This document shows positions 18,416 through 27,170 of a stretch of 64,000 nucleotides of DNA, in pieces. The stretch is from Bryocella elongata (GTDB lineage Bacteria; Acidobacteriota; Terriglobia; Terriglobales; Acidobacteriaceae), in NCBI RefSeq assembly GCF_900108185.1, contig NZ_FNVA01000003.1, positions 372,001 through 436,000 on the forward strand, in the 5' to 3' direction. The notes beneath the pieces are model-generated. The model worked only from the letters and a program-made list of their open reading frames with translations, searched no databases and was not told the DNA's origin. The position numbers and the translations under genes were made by a program. Numbering within the stretch: position 1 is the stretch's first letter; each line of letters opens with the position of its first letter.

Positions 18416-18677
18416 GCTTGATCTTCCGCGGCTTGCTCTTCAGGCGGGGGAACACGACGTCATAGCGCTCTTTGAAGGAAGGCTGCAACGCCTCCCACGC
18501 GCTCATGAAGGGCTCGTCCAATTCCTTCTTCACCGTCTGCGCCGCATCGTGCTCCTCGCGCGTCATCACGACGAACTCCTGCTTTCGCCGCCGTACAATC
18601 TGCGGACCTTCGGTCTCTGCTTTGTCCAGCACCTCGCTGAACTTTGCCTTAGCTTGTGTCGCAGCCCATGCGGTCAT
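18408..18677 (-). CDS. Phd/YefM-type antitoxin
   Basis: An 89-residue antitoxin preceding and overlapping the PIN toxin. The N-terminal part, AATQAKAKFSEVLDKAETEG, then PQIVRRRKQEFVVMTREE, is the Phd/YefM DNA-binding fold. The C-terminal part, LDEPFMSAWEALQPSFKERY, would bind and block the toxin. The ATG at 18677 begins at the conserved fold. A perfect inverted repeat sits 13 bases upstream and is the likely self-regulatory operator. Confidence 0.88.
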   Translation of the reverse strand: MTAWAATQAKAKFSEVLDKAETEGPQIVRRRKQEFVVMTREEHDAAQTVKKELDEPFMSAWEALQPSFKERYDVVFPRLKSKPRKIKLG

Positions 18678-18690
18678 CGCGCACCTCGCA

Positions 18691-18711
18691 AAATGACCAT
18701 AGTGGTCATTT
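18691..18711. promoter_or_regulatory. Perfect inverted-repeat operator of the toxin-antitoxin operon
   Basis: AAATGACCA (18691-18699) and TGGTCATTT (18703-18711) are exact reverse complements around TAG. The palindrome ends 13 bases before the antitoxin ATG and is AT-rich compared with its surroundings, as expected for an autorepressor site overlapping the promoter. Confidence 0.75.
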
Positions 18712-18727
18712 CCCTCCGAGTCAATCT

Positions 18728-19654
18728 CTAACCCGCCTGCTTCCGCCACTCTCCGGGCGTGGTTCCCACCCTCTGTCGGAAGGCCCGCACGAAGCTTGCT
18801 GCTGACGTAAACCCCGTCTGCGTGGCGATCTCCTGTACGTTCCAGTCCGTGGTCCGGAGCAGCACCTTTGCGCGATCCATCCGTTGTGTGAGCAGGTATT
18901 GGTACGGCGTCTGGCCCGTCGTCGCGCGGAATTCGTGCGCGAAGTGGAACGGGCTCAGCTCCACCGCAGCGGCAGCTTCCTCCAGCCGCACATCGCGGTC
19001 CAGGTTCTCGGTGAGGAACTCCATCGCGCGATGCAGCTTCGGCATGGGCAGGCGTCCCTTGCTTCGCAGCTCGGGCAACGCAAGCTCGGCATGCCGTCGC
19101 AGGAGCATCGCGGCTAACTCGCTCTCCAGCAGCCCGGCGTAGAGCGCGCCGAGGGGAAAACCCTCCGCAGCCTCGCGATACATGCGGCCAACGGCGTGCT
19201 CCAGCGCAGGATCGCGCAGTGCCCATTGATTGCGCATCGTCGCCACATCGGTCAGGGCTCCAGCGCCAAGTTCGGCGGCAGTCCGCTGCAGCAGAGCTGG
19301 CCGTACCGAGAGGATCACGCGTTCGTTTGGCGCCGACCAGCGCACGCGGTCGCGTGTGCCGGCGCCCACCAGGATGATCGCACCGGGAGCCGTATCCACG
19401 AGGCGGTTACGGCCCTCGTTCCACCACTCCAGCTCAGGTGCGCCGGTCAGCTGCAGGTGCAGGCAAAGGTGGTCGTGCTCATGCTCCGGAATCTCGATTG
19501 CGCCGACATGATGATGCTCGAGCAGGGTGTGCTGCCAGGGCTGCACGCGAGGCAGGGGCGCAGTCGCGGAGCCCACACGTGCGGCTCCAGGCAGCAGCGG
19601 AACCACCTTGTCCTGCCGCAGCACCGAGATTCGCCCTTGTGTCTCGCCCGCCAC
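18728..19654 (-). CDS. AraC family transcriptional regulator
   Basis: A 308-residue regulator. An N-terminal cupin-like ligand-binding half (HEHDHLCLHLQLTGAPELEW) is followed by a C-terminal double helix-turn-helix: DVRLEEAAAAVELSPFHFAH and VQEIATQTGFTSAASFVRAF, with the typical ending TTPGEWRK. The effector is unknown. No ATG exists before the domain; the best start is a GTG at 19654 after GACGGGGG. It is divergent from a 56-residue membrane ORF and upstream of a VOC-family gene, either of which might be its target. Confidence 0.87.
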   Translation of the reverse strand: MAGETQGRISVLRQDKVVPLLPGAARVGSATAPLPRVQPWQHTLLEHHHVGAIEIPEHEHDHLCLHLQLTGAPELEWWNEGRNRLVDTAPGAIILVGAGTRDRVRWSAPNERVILSVRPALLQRTAAELGAGALTDVATMRNQWALRDPALEHAVGRMYREAAEGFPLGALYAGLLESELAAMLLRRHAELALPELRSKGRLPMPKLHRAMEFLTENLDRDVRLEEAAAAVELSPFHFAHEFRATTGQTPYQYLLTQRMDRAKVLLRTTDWNVQEIATQTGFTSAASFVRAFRQRVGTTPGEWRKQAG

Positions 19655-19768
19655 GCCGCCCCCGTCATTCGATGATCCAACTTCATCGCAGGAATTGCAT
19701 ACTCCTTTCCGCCTGCTGGCAGATGCTTCTATCAGTGGCGCTTCGCACGCGTCCGCCGGGAGGCAAAC

Positions 19769-19939
19769 ATGTTTGGAATTCCGCAGATCATCACGAAGGG
19801 CTTTATCTGGGGTGCAGGCATCACCCGCCCGCGCCAGGGGCAGGAACGCGTGGCCGTGTATTACATCACCGGCATCGTCGCGGGAACGCTCGTTGTGTTG
19901 ACCACGATGTTCTTCGTCCTTCAGCACCTGATTCGCTAA
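19769..19939 (+). CDS. Small single-pass membrane protein (56 residues)
   Basis: A short ORF with a good ribosome-binding site (GGGAGG, about 6 bases before the ATG). It encodes MFGIPQIITKGFIWGAGITR, then a basic stretch PRQGQERVAV and one hydrophobic helix (about residues 31-52). The layout is a short cytosolic N-terminus and one membrane anchor. It lies 114 bases from the divergent AraC start and 55 bases before the VOC gene on the same strand. No family recognised. Confidence 0.6.
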   Translation: MFGIPQIITKGFIWGAGITRPRQGQERVAVYYITGIVAGTLVVLTTMFFVLQHLIR

Positions 19940-19994
19940 CCCGTAGATCCGGGCTTTGACCTTGGGGCAAAGAGCAGCATAAAGTGGGCTCGTC

Positions 19995-20936
19995 ATGCGA
20001 CCCACGCTCCTTCTCGCCCTGATCTTTGCCGTCCTCGCTTCCACCACGGGCACGAGCCTCGCGCAGCATCCGCAACCGCAGCGCCCGGCGATCACCGGGA
20101 TCGCGTTCATGCGCGTCTATAGCACGGACCCCGCTGCCGCCGAGCGCTTCTACGGCACAACGCTGGGGCTCACGCGCGTGGTTGCAGATAGCTCAGACGC
20201 AAAGTGGGTCTACGCGGTCAACAGCCGCCAGTGGGTGGAGGTGCTGCCGCACACGCCTCCGCCCAGCGCGACGCAGCGCATGGTCGCGGTGGCCTTCATG
20301 ACGCGCGACGCGGCGGCGCTCGAGCGCTACCTCAACGCCAAAGGTGTCGCGACCACCGAGCCGATGCACGACGGTGAGTTCGGCGTCCGCGATCCCGAAG
20401 GCAACCTCGTCCTCTTCGTCGATGGCCACGAGCGCGAAGGGGTCGCCAAGCTCGTCGCGGCCGCGCCTACCTCGGAGACAGCAGCCAGTCAGCGCATCAT
20501 CCACGTCGGCTTCATCGTGCGCGACCGCGCGAAGGAAGATACCTTCTGGCGCGAGGTGCTGGGCTTCACGCCCTATTGGCACGGCGGCCGCACCGAGAGC
20601 GAGACCGACTGGGTGAGCCAACAGGTCCCTGAGGGCCAGGACTGGCTGGAGTACATGCTCAGCGCCTCGGCCACGCCGACGCTGAAGGAGACCGGCACGC
20701 AGGATCACTTCTCGCTCGGCACGGAGCGCATCCAGACGGTGCTGGCGCGTCTGCAGGCCAACGGCTGCACCGACGCGCAGTGCCGAGCCATCCAGGTCGG
20801 ACACGATGGCAAGATCCAGCTAAATCTCTTTGACCCGGACCAGACGCGCGCGGAGTTCATGGAGTTCACGCCGGCGATCAAGTCCTGCTGCTCGCCCATG
20901 CTGGGACACCCGCCCGGGCCAATCGAAGCGAAGTAG
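19995..20936 (+). CDS. Secreted VOC (glyoxalase-fold) family protein
   Basis: A 313-residue exported protein. A signal peptide (LLLALIFAVLASTTGTSLAQ, cut near residue 23) precedes two vicinal-oxygen-chelate domains. The first starts at ITGIAFMRVYSTDPAAAERF and contains FGVRDPEGNLVLFVDG; the second starts at RIIHVGFIVRDRAKEDTFWR. VOC proteins bind a metal and act as dioxygenases, lyases or binding proteins; the reaction cannot be named. It follows the small membrane ORF on the same strand. The AraC gene diverges upstream. Confidence 0.83.
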   Translation: MRPTLLLALIFAVLASTTGTSLAQHPQPQRPAITGIAFMRVYSTDPAAAERFYGTTLGLTRVVADSSDAKWVYAVNSRQWVEVLPHTPPPSATQRMVAVAFMTRDAAALERYLNAKGVATTEPMHDGEFGVRDPEGNLVLFVDGHEREGVAKLVAAAPTSETAASQRIIHVGFIVRDRAKEDTFWREVLGFTPYWHGGRTESETDWVSQQVPEGQDWLEYMLSASATPTLKETGTQDHFSLGTERIQTVLARLQANGCTDAQCRAIQVGHDGKIQLNLFDPDQTRAEFMEFTPAIKSCCSPMLGHPPGPIEAK

Positions 20937-21034
20937 CACAGGCTTCCATCGCCGCGCTTGTCGCTGGGCCGAGTCGTTCATACAATCTCCGTGAAGCCCC
21001 ACAACCCACTTCGCATCGCGCGAGGAGCCACTGC

Positions 21035-21682
21035 ATGGCCACGAAAAAAGCCGTTGGCAACGAACCGTTCTCTCCCGCCGTGGATGTGTACATCAACAAG
21101 GCCGCGCCCTTCGCTCAGCCCATCCTTACGCACATCCGCGAGGTCGTACACAAGGCGGTGCCGGGGGTCGAGGAGACCATCAAGTGGTCGCATCCGTTCT
21201 TCCTGCTCAATGGCGTGATCCTCGGCAACATGGCGGCGTTCAAGGCGCATTGCAGCTTCGGCCTGTGGGGCACGGAGATCACGAAGGAGCTGCGTGCGGA
21301 CGGAGTCGCTGAAGGAGGGTCCATGGGTAGCTTCGGCAAGATCACCTCCGTCAAGGACCTGCCTTCGAAGAAGGAGCTGACGGCCTACATCGTTGCGGCG
21401 GCGAAGCCCGTCGCGGATGGCACCCGCACCACCGCATGGTCGCGGCCGAAGCAGAAGGTCGCCAAGCCCGAAGCGGTTGTGCCGGAAGCTCTTGCGATCG
21501 CGCTGAAGAAGAACAAGACGGCGACGAAGCAGTTTGAAGCGATGAGCCCCAGCTGCCGCCGCGAGTACTGCGACTGGATCGCCGACGCCAAGCGCGACGA
21601 GACCCGCGACAAGCGCGTGGTGCAGGCCATCGAGTGGATCGCCGAGGGCAAATCGCGCAACTGGAAGTACGAGAGCTGCTAG
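21035..21682 (+). CDS. YdeI/OmpD-associated family protein (DUF1801 plus C-terminal helical domain)
   Basis: A 215-residue protein with an N-terminal DUF1801 (iron-chaperone-like YdhG) domain, shown by VDVYINKAAPFAQPILTHIR and VEETIKWSHPFF. A C-terminal bacteriocin-protection/OmdA-like domain ends AIEWIAEGKSRNWKY. Members are small soluble proteins of uncertain role, with links to polymyxin tolerance or iron handling in other bacteria. A strong GAGGAG stands before the ATG. mutY starts 55 bases downstream. Confidence 0.83.
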   Translation: MATKKAVGNEPFSPAVDVYINKAAPFAQPILTHIREVVHKAVPGVEETIKWSHPFFLLNGVILGNMAAFKAHCSFGLWGTEITKELRADGVAEGGSMGSFGKITSVKDLPSKKELTAYIVAAAKPVADGTRTTAWSRPKQKVAKPEAVVPEALAIALKKNKTATKQFEAMSPSCRREYCDWIADAKRDETRDKRVVQAIEWIAEGKSRNWKYESC

Positions 21683-21737
21683 CGGCAGCACGCGGCAGCT
21701 CCGTCTCCCGGTTGAAGATGCGACCATAGACGTTGCG

Positions 21738-22985
21738 ATGAAGAAACGATCTTCGCCATCTCTGGACGCTCCGCAGCCGCTCGACCCCGCAGTCTTTCAT
21801 GCCGCGCTGCTCAAGTGGTACAAGCGCCACGCGCGTGATCTTCCCTGGCGCGGCGTCGACGACCCGTATGCGACGTGGCTGTCCGAGATCATGCTGCAGC
21901 AGACGCGCGTGGCCACCGTCATCGAGCGCTACCAGGAGTTCCTGCTCCGCTTTCCGACGATCCGCGCACTGGCCGAAGCGAACGAAGACGACGTGCTCGC
22001 CTTGTGGAGCGGCCTGGGCTACTATCGCCGCGCACGCATGCTGCATCGCGCAGCGCAGTTTGTCACACGCGAGCTGAAGGGCAAGCTGCCACGCACTGCG
22101 GAAGAGTTGCGAACGTTGCCCGGAGTGGGCGACTACACCTCGGCCGCGATTGCGAGCATCGCCTATGGCGAAAGTGTCGCTGTGGTGGATGGCAACGTGG
22201 AGCGCGTGTTGCTGCGCGTGCTGGGCAGGCCGGAAGACAAGGGCGCGGCAACCCGTGCGTTGATCCAGGAGACGGCGCAATCGCTCATCCCTCCGCAGCC
22301 CGTGAGGCGCACGCGCGCCAATCCCTGCGGCGATCACAATCAGGCCATGATGGAGCTCGGCGCAACGATCTGCACGCCCAGGTCCCCGCTCTGCCTGCAG
22401 TGCCCTGTACTCGAACTGTGCCAGACGCGCGGAGAACACATCACCGGCGAGCGCACACAGATGCAGAGCCGCACCGTCGCGCATCTGCTGGTTCGCCGTC
22501 GCCGCGGAACACGCGAAGAGGTGCTTCTCAGCCGCCGGCCGGAAGATGCCTCGCTGATGCCCAACATGCTCGAGCTTCCTCCGCTGCCTATCGACGCGGT
22601 CGAGGGCCTCGAGCCTGTGCTTCGCGTGCGCCACAGCATCACCAACACCAACTACTACGTGATGATCTTCGCAGAGCGAATCGCCGGACTGCCGCCGCAG
22701 ACGGAGGATCTCAGCGACGAGATCGCACTCGTTACGGATGAGACCGTGACTCACGCCGTGAGCGACCTCAGCAAGCTCGATCCCGAGGACATACCCTTCG
22801 TCGCGGAGACACCCGGTGAAGACGACGAGCTTTCGCTGCTCAGCGCCATCCCCACGGCGCAGACCGACATGTTCTGGTTCCCGGCCACGCGTCTTCCTGC
22901 GCTAGCCATCACCGGCCTCACACGCAAGGTACTTCAGCGGCTCGGCGTTATGCAGATCCCGAAGCCCGTCCGCCGCGTACCGTAG
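21738..22985 (+). CDS. mutY: A/G-specific adenine glycosylase MutY
   Basis: Removes adenine mispaired with 8-oxoguanine in base-excision repair. The 415-residue protein is somewhat longer than usual. Catalytic Glu50 lies in WLSEIMLQQTRV, the helix-hairpin-helix in LPGVGDYTSAAIASIAYG, and the essential Asp151 in VVDGNVERV. The [4Fe-4S] ligands are Cys212, Cys219, Cys222 and Cys228 with C-x6-C-x2-C-x5-C spacing. The C-terminal NUDIX-like lesion-recognition domain runs from about residue 245. The start has no obvious ribosome-binding site. Confidence 0.96.
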   Translation: MKKRSSPSLDAPQPLDPAVFHAALLKWYKRHARDLPWRGVDDPYATWLSEIMLQQTRVATVIERYQEFLLRFPTIRALAEANEDDVLALWSGLGYYRRARMLHRAAQFVTRELKGKLPRTAEELRTLPGVGDYTSAAIASIAYGESVAVVDGNVERVLLRVLGRPEDKGAATRALIQETAQSLIPPQPVRRTRANPCGDHNQAMMELGATICTPRSPLCLQCPVLELCQTRGEHITGERTQMQSRTVAHLLVRRRRGTREEVLLSRRPEDASLMPNMLELPPLPIDAVEGLEPVLRVRHSITNTNYYVMIFAERIAGLPPQTEDLSDEIALVTDETVTHAVSDLSKLDPEDIPFVAETPGEDDELSLLSAIPTAQTDMFWFPATRLPALAITGLTRKVLQRLGVMQIPKPVRRVP

Positions 22986-23058
22986 AGAACCTGCCACGCC
23001 CTCTATACTTGACACCACTTGCATTGCAACGGAGCTCGCCTCCGGGAGGCCCTTTCGC

Positions 23059-24729
23059 ATGAAGCCACGCAGCATCGTCACCGCAGCTCTTGCTGCAGCA
23101 GTCCTGGCGCCGGTCGCCACGCGCATGACCGCACAGGCTCAGAGCATCGAAGCCGCCGAGAAGCTAGTCAGCGCCGACCGCATCCGCGATCTCGACAAGT
23201 ACATCTCCGATGACAAGTTCGAGGGCCGTTATCCCGGTTCCGCGGGCGGCAATGCGGCAGCCGCGTTCATCGCGGCCGAGTTCGCCAAGGCCGGGCTCAA
23301 GCCCATGGGCGACAACGGCACCTTCCTGCAGCAGGTCAACTTCGTCAGCATGAAGGTGAAGCCGGCAGAGACGATCGCCGTCCTGAAGCCGGCGCATGGC
23401 GAGGCGGCGCCGCTGCAGTTCGGTGACGACTACACCATCTCGGATGAGCAACTGCACGCGCACGAGACTGTCGACGCGCCCATCGTCTTCGTCGGCTACG
23501 GCGCCACCGCGCCCGAGTACCAGTGGGACGATTACGCGGGCGTGGATGTGAAGGGCAAGGTCATCCTCTGCATCGTCGGCGATCCGCCGTCGAACGATCC
23601 GAAGTTCTTCATGGGCGACGCGCTCACCTACTACGGCCGGTGGACGTACAAGTTCGAGCACGCCGCGAAGATGGGCGCGATCGGCGCGCTCATCATCCAT
23701 CGCACCGACCTCGCCAGCTACGGCTGGAACGTGGTGCAGAACTCCAACACCGGCGAGAAGACCTACCTCCGCGATGATGCGAACCCACGCCTCAAAGCCG
23801 CGAGCTGGGTGCAGCTTGAGGTAGCACGCAAGATCTTCGCGATGAGCGGCCTTGATCTCGACAAGGAGTTCGACGCGGCAGGGAAGCGCGGCTTCAAAGC
23901 GGTGGAGCTGCCCGTGCACTTTCAGGCGACGGTCTCGAGCACGGTGAAGCCCTTCCAGAGCCCGAACGTGGTGGGTGGTTTGCCTGGAAACGGCGCTCCC
24001 GATCAGGCAGTCCTCTACACCGCGCACTACGATCACCTCGGCGTCGATCCCTCAGTACCTGGCCCCGACAAGATCTTCAACGGCGCAGCCGACAACGGCA
24101 CCGGCGTGGCTATGCTCATCGAGATGGCCCATGCGTGGGGTGACGCCACGAAGCACGGCCTCAAGCTGCCGCACTCCGTGCTCTTCTCCGCGGTCACCGC
24201 GGAAGAGCAAGGCCTCCTGGGCTCCGAGTACCTCGGCCAGCACACGCCCATCCCCTCCGCTCAGATCGCGCTGGACATCAACGTCGACATGCTGCTGCCG
24301 CTCGGGGTGCAGCAGGAGGTCAACGTCAACGGAGCGCAGCGGACCACCTTCTATCCGCAGGTAGAAGCCACCGCGAAACGCTTCGGCCTCGCCATCGTGC
24401 CCGACCCGCGCCCGTCCGCCGGCAGCTACTACCGCAGCGATCACTTCTCGCTCTCGCGGCTCGGTATCCCGGCGTTCTCCATCGATTCCGGCACGCTGTA
24501 TGAAGGCCACGATCATGCGTGGGGGATCGCCAAGGAGAAGGCGTTCAACGAGCACGACTATCACAACGTCACGGACAACTTCGATCCCACGTGGGACTTC
24601 CGCGGCGACGCCAACATCGCCCGTTTCGGCATGGATCTGGGCTGGCAGGTGATTCATCTGCCTCACACCATCGAGTGGCTGCACGGTGATGAGTTCGAAG
24701 CTGCACGCCTCAAGAGCGAAGGACGATAG
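23059..24729 (+). CDS. Secreted M28 family metallopeptidase
   Basis: A 556-residue exported zinc aminopeptidase-type enzyme. After the signal peptide (to about residue 27) comes an N-terminal region with a PA insert (about 110-260), then the M28 catalytic domain. The zinc ligands are visible in order: His in YTAHYDHLGVD, Asp in NGAADNGTGVAML, Glu-Glu in TAEEQGLLGSEY, Asp in INVDMLLPLG and His in RSDHFSLSRLGIPAFS. GGGAGG precedes the ATG. It acts outside the cytoplasm on peptides; specificity unknown. A 154-base inverted repeat follows the gene. Confidence 0.92.
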   Translation: MKPRSIVTAALAAAVLAPVATRMTAQAQSIEAAEKLVSADRIRDLDKYISDDKFEGRYPGSAGGNAAAAFIAAEFAKAGLKPMGDNGTFLQQVNFVSMKVKPAETIAVLKPAHGEAAPLQFGDDYTISDEQLHAHETVDAPIVFVGYGATAPEYQWDDYAGVDVKGKVILCIVGDPPSNDPKFFMGDALTYYGRWTYKFEHAAKMGAIGALIIHRTDLASYGWNVVQNSNTGEKTYLRDDANPRLKAASWVQLEVARKIFAMSGLDLDKEFDAAGKRGFKAVELPVHFQATVSSTVKPFQSPNVVGGLPGNGAPDQAVLYTAHYDHLGVDPSVPGPDKIFNGAADNGTGVAMLIEMAHAWGDATKHGLKLPHSVLFSAVTAEEQGLLGSEYLGQHTPIPSAQIALDINVDMLLPLGVQQEVNVNGAQRTTFYPQVEATAKRFGLAIVPDPRPSAGSYYRSDHFSLSRLGIPAFSIDSGTLYEGHDHAWGIAKEKAFNEHDYHNVTDNFDPTWDFRGDANIARFGMDLGWQVIHLPHTIEWLHGDEFEAARLKSEGR

Positions 24730-24745
24730 TCAACGCGGCACTAAC

Positions 24746-24899
24746 CGTCATTCCGAGAGAGCGGCGCGAACGAGGAACCCCCGTATCGCTTCGCAGGATG
24801 ATTGCTGCGGAAGAGGCATCAGGCTCACTCGGCTCTTGTTCGACTGCAAGCGAATACAGGGGGTCTTCCTCGTTCGCTGCCCTCAGGGTCGGAATGACG
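24746..24899. repeat. Long imperfect inverted repeat
   Basis: The left end CGTCATTCCGA (from 24746) and the right end GTCGGAATGACG (to 24899) are complementary. Complementarity continues inward through GCGAACGAGGAA/TTCCTCGTTCGC and CCCCCGTAT/ATACAGGGGG to a loop near 24800-24840. The resulting RNA hairpin would be about 60 bp. It fills nearly all of the 181-base gap between the M28 peptidase and the convergent fibronectin-III lipoprotein. It looks like a REP or MITE-type interspersed element, but only one copy is in the window. Confidence 0.75.
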
Positions 24900-24910
24900 A
24901 CGAAAACCTC

Positions 24911-26125
24911 TTACTGCACTTCGCTCGGCTCGAGCACGGTGGTCGCCGCCGCGCTCTCATTGCCATGCGTATCCACCGCGGTCACGCTGTAGCGATAGCG
25001 CTCGTTTGCCTTCGCAGTCGCATCGTGGAAGCCCGGCTCCCGCGATGCGGTTGGGCTGAGCTTCTCGCGCCCACCCACAGCGGCTCCACTGGCATCGATC
25101 CGCTCGCGATAGACGTTGTAGCCCGCGATATCCGCGTCGTCGACGGGTTGCCACACCAGGTCAACCGCGAAAGGACCCGCGACACCTGGGGACGTCGCAT
25201 TACTGAAGGCGGCAGCGACGAGCCCCGTCGGCGCCGCCGAGGCAAAGACCGGCTGCAGCGTGATGCTTACCGGGTCGGACAGCTCGCCACGAAGCTCCAG
25301 CGTGCGGCCGCCAAACTTCACCATCTCGCGTCGCACAGCCTGGTAGCGGTAGGGCACGGAAAGCACGGCGCTCGCGTCCAGGGAGCGGTTCTGCGAGCGG
25401 TCCGCTGCATCGGGTACTGCGCTCATCCAAACCACGTCCTGCTTCGCGGTTCTGTCATCGTTCAAGCTCAGCGTCGAGGTGCGCTTTGGCGTGGCGCTCT
25501 CCGCCTTGGCAGCTTCTTTGGGCGGCAGCGAAGCTCGGCCTTCGCGACGAAGAAGCACCTCGCCAGCATCCCCTGTCGAAGGAGCCCAGTGCAGCACGAT
25601 GCCTTTGCGTGAGCCCTCCGCTGTCAGGTGCTCGACACGCGCCGGCGGAGTTCCCGCAACGACATACGCCGGATCGGAAGGGCCAGCGGACTTGCCCAGA
25701 GCGTTGAACAGTTCGACGCGATAGCACAGCAGGCGTCGAGGTCCGGAGCCAAGGTCGGCGGGCAGGGAATCGTGCCACACCACAATCGTTGGCCTTCCAC
25801 CGGCATCGACCCGGGGAAAGGTACCACCGGAGCCGGGGACGGTGACGCATGGCCCCTTGCCCACCTGCCGGCAAAGCGTTCCGCTGATCGTCGCGGCGCG
25901 CAGCGGCAGCTTGTCCGTGGAGTTCCTGGGCGCAGTGAATCGCAGCTCGACGACGTCTCCGGAGCGATCTGCGCTGAGGTCGCGTGGCAGCGACGGCAGA
26001 TGCAGCGAGGGTGCGCGCGGAGGTCCGGGATTGGCGCAACCGGTCAGCAACCCGGCCAGCAAAACGGAGCCCATTGCGCCTCCAAAGCTGCTGCACCACA
26101 CACGCTTCCCGACGAACCGAACCAT
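24911..26125 (-). CDS. Fibronectin type III domain lipoprotein
   Basis: A 404-residue secreted lipoprotein. The lipobox LLTGC (about residue 30) gives a lipid-anchored protein. Three beta-sandwich segments follow. The last is a clear fibronectin type III domain (FAVDLVWQPVDDADIAGYNV to YRYSVTAVDTHGNESA); earlier ones cover about residues 45-150 and 155-290. The function is unknown; such proteins often mediate surface or carbohydrate contacts. I chose the ATG at 26125 for the signal peptide. Confidence 0.8.
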   Translation of the reverse strand: MVRFVGKRVWCSSFGGAMGSVLLAGLLTGCANPGPPRAPSLHLPSLPRDLSADRSGDVVELRFTAPRNSTDKLPLRAATISGTLCRQVGKGPCVTVPGSGGTFPRVDAGGRPTIVVWHDSLPADLGSGPRRLLCYRVELFNALGKSAGPSDPAYVVAGTPPARVEHLTAEGSRKGIVLHWAPSTGDAGEVLLRREGRASLPPKEAAKAESATPKRTSTLSLNDDRTAKQDVVWMSAVPDAADRSQNRSLDASAVLSVPYRYQAVRREMVKFGGRTLELRGELSDPVSITLQPVFASAAPTGLVAAAFSNATSPGVAGPFAVDLVWQPVDDADIAGYNVYRERIDASGAAVGGREKLSPTASREPGFHDATAKANERYRYSVTAVDTHGNESAAATTVLEPSEVQ

Positions 26126-26314
26126 GCTAACGAGCCTAGCACCCCTGCGACCCCGGGCGAGGCGTCCTCGCAAGTCCAACAGGCTCAATCGCATGCCCGG
26201 ACGATTCCACCGGAGCGCAAAGTGGGGCATCCTCTCTCGTCAAGACGTCATCGTACCTACAACATTGCCAGGCTGCGGTCCGAGCTTGGGGTGTGCCTGA
26301 ATTCAGGTTCCCGG

Positions 26315-27037
26315 ATGCCTATGAGCGAGATACTGACCCAGACCCAGCCCGAGTTGCACCCCGTCACGGTGCAAGCAGAAGCGATCACCGCCGAAGCCGC
26401 CGAGGTGTGCATTGAAAGCAAGCGCATTGGCGAGCGCATCCGGCAGCTCCGCCAGCGTAAAGGCATGGGCCTCGTCGAGCTTGGCCGCCACACCGGCTTG
26501 TCTGCGAGCTTTCTGTCGCAGCTCGAGACTGGCCGCGTCGTGCCTACGCTGCGGAACCTTGCACGCATCGCGATGGTCTTCTCGCGGAGCCTCATTTACT
26601 TCTTCGAGCCGGAGCGCCCGGAGATGTTCCGCATCGTGCGTGCCGCGGATCGCCAGCGCCTGCCGCAGACCGGCGCCGAAGAGCCTGCCTACTTCTTCGA
26701 GAGCCTCGGCCAGGTGCCTGCCGACCAGCCTGTCACCCCGTACGTGGCCGAGTTCCTTCCCGGCAACGAGCGCCGCCCGCAGCGTGCCCACCAGCACGGT
26801 GGTATGGAGTTCCTGGTGATGCTCTCCGGCCAGCTGCAACTCACGCATGATGGCATGGTCGACGTGCTGGATGAGGGCGACGCCGTGTACTTCGATGCGG
26901 AGGCGGTTCACAGCTACCAGAAGATCGGTGAGGCGACCTGCACGGCGCTCATTCTCTCCATGAGCGAGCCCATGCGCGGCAGCAACCGCGCCGAAGTACG
27001 GGTTCCTGCTGTCAAAGCGGCGATCCGCAAGCCCTGA
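26315..27037 (+). CDS. XRE-family regulator with C-terminal cupin
   Basis: A 240-residue transcription factor. A leader of about 35 residues precedes the helix-turn-helix (IGERIRQLRQRKGMGLVELG and LSASFLSQLETGRVVPTLRN). A C-terminal cupin sensor follows (RAHQHGGMEFLVMLSGQLQL to EGDAVYFDAEAVHSYQK), with two His and one Glu suited to metal or ligand binding. Such regulators usually control small-molecule catabolism or redox stress. The start is the ATG at 26315 or the one at 26321; neither has a strong ribosome-binding site. The neighbours give no clue to the regulon. Confidence 0.88.
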   Translation: MPMSEILTQTQPELHPVTVQAEAITAEAAEVCIESKRIGERIRQLRQRKGMGLVELGRHTGLSASFLSQLETGRVVPTLRNLARIAMVFSRSLIYFFEPERPEMFRIVRAADRQRLPQTGAEEPAYFFESLGQVPADQPVTPYVAEFLPGNERRPQRAHQHGGMEFLVMLSGQLQLTHDGMVDVLDEGDAVYFDAEAVHSYQKIGEATCTALILSMSEPMRGSNRAEVRVPAVKAAIRKP

Positions 27038-27170
27038 GCCGGGTTTCGAGATGCGTCGGCCACGCCCCGTGGCCAATGGCGCAGCCTGCGGTACGCTACA
27101 ATCGCGCCAGCAAGCTCCTATCTCACTGAAAGTGCTTCCCAGGCCCCCTCCATTTGCCTGCGGAGCCGTG

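Noticed and set aside
19655-20110. N-terminal extension of the AraC regulator
   Set aside because: It would run antisense through the small membrane ORF and into the VOC gene; a GTG at 19654 starts the real domain.
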